From positions 8,625-72,624 of the forward strand of contig PYSS01000122.1 in assembly GCA_003049465.1 (NCBI GenBank): 64,000 bases of DNA, written 5' to 3'. The notes beneath the pieces were generated by a model. The model was not told where the DNA came from. It saw nothing but the letters and a program-made list of their open reading frames with translations, and searched no databases. This DNA is from Magnaporthiopsis rhizophila (Eukaryota > Ascomycota > Sordariomycetes > Magnaporthales > Magnaporthaceae). Both the position numbers and the translations under genes were made by a program. Shown here piece after piece: positions 55,565-64,000 of this stretch; the first letter of the stretch is position 1, and each line of letters opens with the position of its first letter.

Positions 55565-55969
55565 TTAATAAAGCTAAAAAAACGATAAGGGCCTGTGCGG
55601 CCGCCTTTTTGGCCTTCTCCCGCTTAATTTGCTCCAGTTCTTTAATACTGCTAATTCTGCGGCGGATTGCGCAAATCAGCTTTTTGCGCTACTGTTTTTT
55701 TTGTTTATAAAAGCGTTTAATTTTTGCATTTATTAATTAATGCTCCTTTTTTACGGCCTTTAGCTTTTTTTTCACGCAAATATATTAAATATTATAAATA
55801 AAAAGGTGCTTGGGGAACGGACCCAGAACATTGCAATAAAAACGCCCGAGATAGATACACCGGTCATAACATAAACGATTGCGCAAAAACGCATTATAAT
55901 AAGCAAAACTATCGGTTTTGCAATTAGAATAAAAAGGTATAATAACAGGGAATAAAATAATAAAAGCAA
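55565..55969 (-). pseudogene. Antisense ORF near the 3' LTR of element B
   Basis: On the minus strand a frame opens with hydrophobic stretches (LLLYLFILIAKPIVLL, VYVMTGVSISGVF), then FWVRSPSTFLFIIFNIFA. After a TGA it continues in the same frame as a charged helix (KLKAVKKEH, RRRISSIKELEQIKREKAKK). Fungal Gypsy elements often carry a short antisense ORF of this layout just before the 3' LTR. Here it has several stops, and its function is unknown. Confidence 0.55.
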
Positions 55970-56141
55970 AAAGGTTGTTTTAACGAATAGTTAAAAACGC
56001 CGGTTTATATTTTTGCACCCAACCAAATATTTTGTTAAAAAAAAAACGGGAGATAATAAGGAAGGAAAATATTTATTATTGATAAAAGGATAAGGCTGCA
56101 GGTTTTGGCCAAAAAAATTTGGCCTAAAAAAAAAAACCTGG

Positions 56142-56594
56142 TGTTACGGCCACAGCTGGCAAGGGGCAGAAAAGCTGGGGCTAATCCCCAGTGGTATGCT
56201 TTTATCCTGCAATTATAAAGGTTAAAAGGCCCAAATGATTAAAGCCAAAAGGGAGTTATATAACCAGGTATTTATTTAAATACCGATAATATGTTTGTTA
56301 TAAACATAGTAAATATAGCACAGTGATATATTTGTTATGGGCATAGCAAATATAGTACAGATATGGTATAAAGGCTTACGGGTATATAAAAAAAAAAATT
56401 TTATTGTGTTAGGTGGTTTTGACTGAGGCCTTGGTATTAGTTAACCTAAATTAGCTCCAAGGCAATCCTTTGGGCAAATAATCGAAATTTTTGTTACTAT
56501 TCCAATCCCCAGCACAAGCAACCTTGTGAAGATCATATTGCTCAGCACTTTTCTTAGCGTACTTTACCCTAAAAGCAGAGAACCGTTTGTAACA
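56142..56594 (+). mobile_element. 3' LTR of element B
   Basis: 453 bp, ending TTTGTAACA followed by the CAGCA duplication. It keeps more C/G at its right end than the 5' copy. Confidence 0.93.
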
Positions 56595-56599
56595 CAGCA

Positions 56600-57950
56600 T
56601 AAACAAAGTCCCCGAAACATTTATACCGGAAATTACCCAAAAAAAACCCTTACGGTTCTCCGAACCAAAAGGTTTATATTCCCAAAATACCAGCCAAATT
56701 TGGAATTAATAAAATACCCTAATAATAAATACCAATAAAATATTTGTTTTATATACCCTTTTAATTTTCGAAAAATTATAAAAAAAAAGGCAAAAAATAA
56801 CAATTAATACAAATTAAGCTCAATTAAAATTACCCGGTTATATTACCAAATTTGCAATATAAAATATGGTTAAAAAAAATCTATCAGGGGCTTATCACAA
56901 ATTATACAGCCATTTTAACCCTTAAAAAGGGCATCCCGAACCAAACCACTATTCTGGAAATAATTAAAAAGCAATTTGGTAAATTTCGGAAATAATACAA
57001 AAATATTTGCACCATTTATTAAATAATAGTCCAAATAATTCAAAACCAAATCGCTTTTACCCAAGTATAATCCCGAAAATTCGAAAAAAATATAATCGAA
57101 TAAAATTACCGATTCGCGGAAAAATTTGGAACGCTTTAACCAAAATAGCCCGGAATAATTTAATTAAAAAATATGCTTTTAACCAAATTACCCAGGCCCA
57201 AAAAAACTACCGAGCAGCCCTGGTAGTTATATACACCCGTTTCGAATTAATGGTGGCGGATATAAAAATTTGGGCAAAAATAACTAAAGGATATATCCAA
57301 ATCACAAAATAATGCTTTAAAAATACAAAGTAACGATAAAAATAAATAAAGCACCGATAAAAAGTTATAAAGGGATAAATCTCCAAATTAACGGTTTAAT
57401 AAAAAAAATGGGCTTATTATTTTTTAAAGGTTTATCGGAACATAATAAAAGCTGGATACCGACCTAAAACCAAAACTGTTTTAATTATGGTAAAATCATT
57501 TAGGCAAAAAATTTTGGTCGGGCTAACCAAAATGCTTATTATCCGAATATTATTTGCCCCTTTTATATAAAATAAAACCAGTACCTTTTTTAAGGATATA
57601 CCGGTACTAATAAAAAAGGCAAATGCTTATTTATCCAAAATATTATTAGCTTTTAAAATTATAAGCTTTATGAAAAAATATTAAGCTATTACCACCTTAA
57701 AAGGCTTTTTGCAAATAATAAATAAATATATTTAACAGGCCTTATTAAAATAACTGGCAAAGGTTACTCCTAATCCCCTGGGAATTATCCCTGCGCCCCG
57801 AAAAACAGAACCATTCAACAATAATAACCTTTTTTTAAATAATAAAAGCTTTAGAATTATCCCGAATAAGAACCATCCTAAGGATTACCCCGGGGATCAC
57901 CCTAAAAAATTTAACAAATTTTATTACCCTAAAGGGGGCCAAACTTGAAA
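56600..57950 (+). pseudogene. Leader region of element A, part after the nested insertion, with ORF traces
   Basis: This continues the 48109-49391 sequence of element A. It includes an open stretch at 57007-57312 (LPIRGKIWNALTKIARNN, YRAALVVIYTRFELM). Together with 48109-49391 it forms about 2.6 kb upstream of the recognisable gag, longer than a usual Gypsy leader. It may be an extra ORF or an N-terminal gag extension. I could not name it. Confidence 0.4.
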
Positions 57951-58640
57951 CAATATAAGCAAATATATTTTAATCCTCCTACCAACCTAAAGCAACCACC
58001 CCAGTTCGATAAAAACAAGGCTAATTTTAAGGATTGGTAATTTTAGGCCATAATTTATATAAAAGTTATGCCCAAAAGTTTCCGAAGCAATAAATATAAA
58101 ATAACATGGATCGGATCCTTATTAAAAAAATAGGCCTTTCGGTTCCACGCTACCCGCGCATAATCCTTTGCTATCCTAAATTTGGAAAATACCTGGAAAT
58201 ATTATATTTTTATAATAAAAAACCATTATAAAAACCCAAATAAAAAACGGACAAAAATTAACAAAATGCGGGCCCTTAAATATAAAAATAATATTATTAG
58301 TTATTTTATTAAGCTTAACCAGCATAATTATATTGCTAAATAAACTGGAATTATTTTCCAAAACCATATTCGAAATGCTTTGCCCGATAGGATTATTATT
58401 TTGGTATATTTTTTTAAAAGAAAAATCCCTGTTAATAATACCAAATTTCTGGAAATTTACCAAAAAGCAGGTATTATTTACGAATAAATACAAACTAATA
58501 AGGCCTTTACGAAAAAAATACCGGCAAAAAATGAAAATGCAAAAGAAAAAGGGAAAAACAAGCCTATTTCGATATAAAAATGCTCGAATGCAGGCCAATC
58601 CCGCAATAAAAACTTTAAAACCCGCCAAAATTAATTTTTA
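57950..58640 (+). pseudogene. gag remnant of element A
   Basis: A capsid-like gag trace in the plus frame: DW..AIIYIKVMPKSFRSNKY, LEKTWKYY, KNPNKKRTKINKMRALKY, IIFQ..RNALP, then a basic tail. Several TAA/TAG stops are present. The frame from 58333 stays open for about 100 codons. Confidence 0.6.
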
Positions 58641-58899
58641 AACCCAACCGGGGGATAAAAAAAACCTACCCCTGGGAATAAAAAAAACAATATATAGCTT
58701 TTAATAAAACAGGCCTTTAAAGGAGTAAAACAGGCCGATATTAATAATTAAAAACAGAACAAATGGCCGTATTAAAAATATAGCAACTCCAATTATTATA
58801 CCCTTGCCTGTTTCGCCAAAAAAAATATTAACGGAAAATTATTACCCCCGGTACCAGCCAAAACCTTATCCATCTTTATCTTACAGGTAACCGGCAAAA

Positions 58900-61800
58900 A
58901 ACCTGCTAAAGCGCCCCCTTATAATAAATTAACCATAAAAAAACCCAAACTGGCCATAATCATTTTTACCAATCCCCTTTTCGAGGTTTTTATAAAAAAT
59001 AAATCCGATAATAACTATTAATAATTTAAGCCTGCAGCATTTAATAACCAGCCCAAAATAGGCTGCCAACCCGTGGTAAAAATGCAAATTTTAGCTTTAA
59101 GATCCAAAAAAAAATACCAATTAAAACTTTTCTGGACCCAGAAAATATTACAGTATTTATTTTTTATAAAATTGCCAAAAAAATAAAACCTTTTATTAAA
59201 TTGCGCAAATTTTTCCGAACAGTGCTCGAAAAAAATTGTACCCTGTTATAATCGGCCGGAAAGGGTAATATGCCTAATATTATTATTTAACATTAAAATT
59301 ACCAGTCCAAAATTGCATTTAAAATTATAAATACAGGGCCAAATTATAAGGTTATTTTTTTATTGGTGATTATAATAGTACAAATCCTCCGGATTTTGGG
59401 GGAACCTGATAAATATTCGGTTCGATTATTCAAAATGTGACCCATACAATATAACCAGAAAAAAAACCCGCAATTATCAAAACCAGGATAAAATTTTAAT
59501 AATTAACCCTGCGGTTATAATTATTATCAAAATTTTAGCCAAAACCAATAATAAAAAGCTGGTCTAACAAATGGTACCCGATAAATTTAAGGATTTTTTT
59601 CCTATTATATCGGATAAAATAATAATGCGCCTACCCGATTATCAGCTTTAAAATTATATTATTAAATTTAAAAAGAAACCATACTTATTTAAAAGCCCAT
59701 ATATAATATAAATGCCAAAAAATTCGAGGTTTTTAAACCCTAAATCCAGAAAAATTTGGAAACCGGACGGATAAAATATTCGATAATATCCAATAAGGCC
59801 CTTTTAATATTCGCTGCCAAAAAAAATCTTACGAAACCCTCAAAAATAATAATAAATTACCGTAATACTAATGCAAAAATTATCCTAATCCGATATTTTA
59901 TTTTATTTATTACAAAATTTTAAAACAGGTTTAAAAATGCCCGATAAATAATCAAAATTAACCTAAAAACCGGCTTTAATTTGATTAAAATAAAGGAAAA
60001 TTACGAATGGAAAACCGCATTCCGCTGCAAATACGGCCTTTTTAAATACATAATTATACTAATAAAGCTTATTAATGCACCCGCTATTTTCCAAAACATA
60101 ATAAATTATATTTTTATAAACCTTTTCGATACAAAAACTTTGATTTACCTAAATAACATTTTAATTTATGCCAAAATAAAAAAAAATACGATAATTTAAT
60201 TTGCGAGGTCCTTCGAAAGCTGATAAAAAATAACCTGGCCGTTGCTTTTAAAAAATATTACTGGAAAATTTAAAAAATGGAATTCCTGGGGCATATTATT
60301 AAACTTAACGGTATTATTATAAATCGGTATAAAATTAATGCTATTAAAAATTGGAAACCTTTATAATAGTTTAAAAATTGCCAATTTTTTGTGGGATTTG
60401 CTAATTTTTACCGGCAGTTTATTAAAAGGTTTTCCAAAATAATAAAACCCTTAATAATAACTAATGCCTTTTTAAAAAACCAATAATAATAAATCCCGGA
60501 AATGCAAAATTTTTTCGATACTTTTAAACAAGCATTTATAAACCTGCCAGTATTATACTATTTTAACCCAAACAAACCGGCTATTATTAAAATTAACTTG
60601 TCCAATTTTGCTTTAAAAACAGTGCTATTACAAAAAAAAGATAATAAAAAAATATACCCCGTTACTTTTTATTTTTATAAAATATCGCCTGCAAAAATAA
60701 ATTACAAAATACACAATAAAAAATTACTGGCAATAATAAACTGCTTCGCAAAATAAAAATATTATTTGAAAAAAGCTGAATACCGTATAAAAATATATAT
60801 TAACCACCAAAACCTGTTATATTTTATAACAACCAAAATCTTTAACCGCTAATAAGCAAAATAAATATAATAATTTGCAGGATACTGGTTTATAATAAAT
60901 TATAAACCAGGCAGGCAAAACGGTAAAACTAATATATTATCCCGATTAATATAATATTAACCTAAAAAAAGGGGAGTAAAAATCAGCCGATTATAATAAT
61001 CCTATAAAAAAACACTTTTTTTAAACAAAATTAACCATAAGGGCCGCATCAGTCCTATTAGCCCCAGCCCGATTATGCAGCATTCCGGTTATTTAATAAA
61101 CCGATACCTTTATAACCAAAATAATAAAAGCTGCCAAAAATAACCCAAAATACCAGGAATATTTAAAAAACCCAACAAAAATGGAAAAAATAAAAGGGCA
61201 ACTCCTTTATTATCGAAAAAATTTTTGGGTTTCTGCCGGATTATAACAAAAAATTTTGAAATTTGAATATAATATTAAAATAACCGGACATATAAGGATA
61301 AACAAAACTTTTAAATTTATCACCTGCTATTTTTGGTGGCCAAATATTAAAAGTTCGGTTTAAAAGTATATAAAAAGCTATTTAAAATATTAATATAACA
61401 AAATTTCAAAATACGTACTATTCGGCCTTTTATAGCCGCTAAAGCTATATTATGCCCTTTGGAAAATAATGGTTATAAATTTTATCACGGATCTTTTTTT
61501 TAGTTAAGGGTGCAATTTTATTTGGGTAATGGTAAACCCATTTATAAAAATAGCACATTTCGTACCTTTTAAAAAAAATAAAAAAAACGGATAACCTTAT
61601 CCGCATTTTCGCCAAAAAATATTAATAATTTTATAATATACCATTAAATATTATTTTAAATCGAAATTTTAAATTTATAGCACATTTATGGAAAAATTTC
61701 CTAAAATTAATAAATATTAAGCTTAAAATAAGTATTATTTTTCATTTTTAAATAAATAGGCAAATAAAAAGGCTTAATTAAACCCTGGAAATATACCTAA

Positions 61801-62480
61801 AATTTTTCATAAATTATGAAATAACCAATTGGATTAACCTTTTCCTAATAGCCAAATTTGCATATAATAATATTATTTCGGCCAATATTACCCTTACTTT
61901 TTTTTATACTAATTATAGCTATTATCCGGCAGCTGCAAACCTATTTTTATTAAAAAAGATATACAATTTTGCAAATATAGCCTACGGTTATTAAATAACC
62001 GAAATTTACCAAAAGGCCAAAACACACCTGGATAAAACCAAAAACCGCATAAAGCACTGGGCCGATAAAAAACGAAAACCCCTCCTAATATTCACAAAAG
62101 GGCAATTTATTATACTAAACAAATAATATATCAAAACCAACCAGCCAAAAAATTTAACTCCAAAATGCTAGGGCCATTTAATATTCTGAAAATTAACCCG
62201 TCCCGAACAGCAGTATAATTTAAATTACCCAAAAATTAAAAAATATATTCCATTTTCCACGTATTTTTTATCGAGCTTTATTAAACGGGCATTTAAAACT
62301 GTTCCAACCCCGATCAAATATTTTGAAACGCTTCCCCCGTCGAAAAAAAATACAACGTGAAAAAAATTGTAAATTTCCGAGTCAAATAAAGCCTTATAAA
62401 ATACCGCGTAAAATAAAAAGGATACAATTTAAAAAATAATATTTGGGAATTTTATAACAATTTTTCCAGCAAAGGAGCAT
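58900..62480 (+). pseudogene. pol remnant of element A
   Basis: The reverse transcriptase covers about 59700-60450 (WKTAFRCKYGLFKY, then LINAPAIFQNII, and the active site now YLNN near 60143-60154). RNase H is at about 60500-60760 (LPVLYYFNPNKPAIIKI). The integrase zinc region is near 61275-61390 (GHIRINKTFKFI, FWWPNIKS), followed by the catalytic core and a chromodomain-like end near 62340-62480. Stops are scattered throughout. Confidence 0.75.
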
Positions 62481-62584
62481 AACAAAAAGTTGCCCTTTTT
62501 TATTAGCGGTACCCCGGCAAACCCAGGGACCCCCGGGCCCAGAATATACAACCCAAAACGGATCTTTAAAAAAAAGGGAGGTTA

Positions 62585-62895
62585 TATTACGCGGACGTAA
62601 CTTTGATAGTTATTGGGGCGCTTATAAAGGCCGCTAACAAAAACACAAAAACCTCGCAGCAGATAAATGCCTGACCCTGCAATTGGGAAACGCGCCCTCG
62701 GAATGCATATTTTAGCTGGGGAGCGGTACCCGAATCAGGGGCGCACGGGCCTCCAGCCCCTTTATATAACAGGGGCTGCCCAAGGGGCCTGAATCGCTGG
62801 AGGGAATTTTCTCCCCAAGCATCTTTTAAGATTTTAGAAAATTTATTAGCAAATATAGGATCTTCCTCAAGCCTGCACATTGCACCCTTGTTACA
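62585..62895 (+). mobile_element. 3' LTR of Gypsy element A
   Basis: Matches the 5' LTR over its length, with the TG start mutated to TA (TATTACGCGG). It ends TTGTTACA, followed by the TATAT target duplication. Confidence 0.93.
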
Positions 62896-62900
62896 TATAT

Positions 62901-63411
62901 TTGTATGAACGGTTCCCCGGCCGTAAGTAAATGGGAAGTTTTTCCGCTCCCTTTTCACGTAATAATAAGGTTTCTAAAGCATTTAAATGTTATACTGTAA
63001 TAGGTTTTATTCGTTGCATAATCTTATAAAAACTTATTACCTTATTTTTAAAATTTAACTGTCAAGTGGCTAAATCAAGGGAAACAAATGCACCACGAGG
63101 AACGTTGTCGTAGCTGGGACTACGACCTTGCCTGGCCCTTTATAAGGGATCGCACCGTGACACTGGTGAGCTGGGAATAAGTAGTTTAAATACCCGACTA
63201 GGCGGTGGAATGATGTAGAAATTAAGAGTGATTAGGAAACGCATCGAGAGGATATCACGCAAGCTCTAGGGGGAACCAAATCACAACTTCCAACGCCGAT
63301 CCCAGCCCCTTGACCCGATAAAGCAATGGGAGGACAGCAACACAAACGGCCAAGAAAGACACAAGACCATACGGGAAAAAAAAACAGACAGGCCAGGAAG
63401 CGTCAGTACAA
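62901..63411. other. Host sequence between the transposon and the App1-like gene
   Basis: About 500 bp with no gene. Base composition returns to normal from about 63070. Confidence 0.4.
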
Positions 63412-64000
63412 TCAAGGGCCCGCCGAAATGGCCTGCTCGATAAGCTTCCGGCACTCTGCCGGGTCCTCAAAGACGTGCCAGGCCTCCCTGGGCATGTCCT
63501 CAAACGCCTTTTCGAACCGCTTCAGATCGTTCTTGGACTCGATCCCAACCGAAGCGATATCGGTGACCTTGCGGATCAGGATCAGCTTGATCCAGCCAGG
63601 GAAATCTCGGTAACTGTTGGTTTTGGGGAAGATGCTAGTGTCAGTAATGCGGCACATAGATACACTCGAATATCTTTGTTTGCAAATGATAAACGAAAAA
63701 GCGGCCTTACACGTCTCCATAGGCCTCTGGATCGCTCTGGGTCGAGTCGCCAATGAGGATCATGCGGCGCTTGGGCAGCCATGCGTGCACCTTTGCCAGA
63801 CGCGACACCTTGTACTCCTCGGTGCCCAGCGTCAGGTTCGACAGCAGGCCCGGGATCCTCATCCAGCTCTGGTCGCGCAGGATCAGCTGGCCGTGGGGGA
63901 AGTACATGTCCCTGAAGGCGCTCAGGAACGGGTAAAGGTTGTAGGGCGACGCCGACAGGTAGAAAAAAGGCGACCCGGGACCCAGCCGGTTGTGCAGCCA
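63412..64000 (-). CDS. App1-type phosphatidate phosphatase (DUF2183), 3' part, truncated by the window
   Basis: App1-type enzymes dephosphorylate phosphatidate at actin patches and vesicles. Only the C-terminal part is in view: an exon from the right edge to 63711, an intron 63710-63614 (GTAAGG to AACAG), and a last exon 63613-63412. The frame has FFYLSASPYNLYPFL, then FPHGQLILRD, LGTEEYKVSRL, and RRMILIGDSTQSDPEAYGDVY, the conserved GDS-x2-DPE-x-Y motif of the domain. After splicing, RDFPGWIKLILIRKVTDI continues the fold. The end (PAECRKLIEQAI) is the usual short C-terminus. The DxDxT nucleophile motif lies outside the window. An N-terminal start cannot be given. Confidence 0.82.

Larger units (their letters stand above)
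49397..56594 (+). mobile_element. Gypsy chromodomain retrotransposon B, nested in element A, RIP-mutated
   Basis: LTRs of 453 bp each lie at 49397-49849 and 56142-56594, starting TGTTACGG and ending TTTGTAACA (the 5' copy reads TTTGTAATA). CAGCA at 49392-49396 and 56595-56599 is the target duplication, made inside element A. The order inside is gag with a mutated zinc knuckle, protease, reverse transcriptase, integrase, chromodomain, then an antisense ORF. Stops are present throughout. The element is not functional. Confidence 0.93.
47797..62895 (+). mobile_element. Gypsy (Ty3-like) retrotransposon A, RIP-mutated, host of nested element B
   Basis: LTRs at 47797-48108 and 62585-62895 are flanked by TATAT (47792-47796 and 62896-62900). 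A purine tract lies at 62568-62582 directly before the 3' LTR. The element is about 15.1 kb as it stands, about 7.9 kb without element B and its duplication. Its gag, reverse transcriptase, RNase H, integrase and chromodomain-like remains are in plus orientation but riddled with stops. Base composition is very AT-rich, fitting repeat-induced point mutation. The element is not functional. Confidence 0.92.

Noticed and set aside
58176..58628. 150-codon minus frame in element A
   Set aside because: Open by AT-richness; the plus strand of the same stretch has the gag traces.

Overview
The window looks like nuclear DNA from a filamentous ascomycete (Pezizomycotina, most likely a Sordariomycete). 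GC-rich genes carry short GT..AG introns of about 50-120 nt, and the protein set is typical of fungi (CFEM, fasciclin/GPI, HET, Kex2-processed repeats). A 15-kb AT-rich island holds retrotransposons in which almost every change is a C-to-T or G-to-A transition, the signature of repeat-induced point mutation (RIP). Gene models were built by hand from splice consensus, reading phase and family conservation.

Left part (1-21.5 kb): a ubiquitin-conjugating enzyme with a UBA tail (minus strand) is divergent from proteasome ATPase Rpt2 (plus strand, with an intron directly after its start codon). Next come a two-domain fasciclin GPI protein, a solo LTR inside a small tandem repeat, an intron-containing elongator tRNA-Met gene, a secreted Cys-rich protein with a zinc-peptidase-like triad, a hypothetical acidic-tailed protein, an OCRL/INPP5B-type inositol 5-phosphatase divergent from the decapping subunit Dcp1, and a second fasciclin GPI protein.

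Middle (21.5-47.3 kb): the most unusual gene is at 22943-24874 (minus). It encodes a 643-residue secreted precursor that seven dibasic Kex2-type sites divide into eight segments. Four of these are tandem units with an exact 55-residue period, and all eight end in a related helix-like motif after an Arg-rich linker. It is followed by a CFEM protein, a seven-membrane-segment protein, a RING-like protein lacking one ligand, an AAA ATPase with a 20-nt exon in its P-loop, an amidase-family protein in which the catalytic Lys of the GLPISLKD motif reads Ser, a convergent cupin/glutathione-transferase pair, and a HET-domain protein.

Right part (47.3-64 kb): a solo LTR with perfect target duplications lies 62 bp upstream of the HET start codon. 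It is followed by a complete but dead Ty3/Gypsy element (A, 47797-62895, duplication TATAT) into which a second chromodomain Gypsy element (B, 49397-56594, duplication CAGCA) has inserted. The window closes with the 3' part of an App1-type phosphatidate phosphatase (minus), running off the edge.

Five of the genes between 5 and 30 kb encode secreted or surface proteins, so that segment is rich in cell-wall and secretory functions. The ubiquitin/proteasome pair and the decapping/phosphoinositide pair are conserved housekeeping genes.
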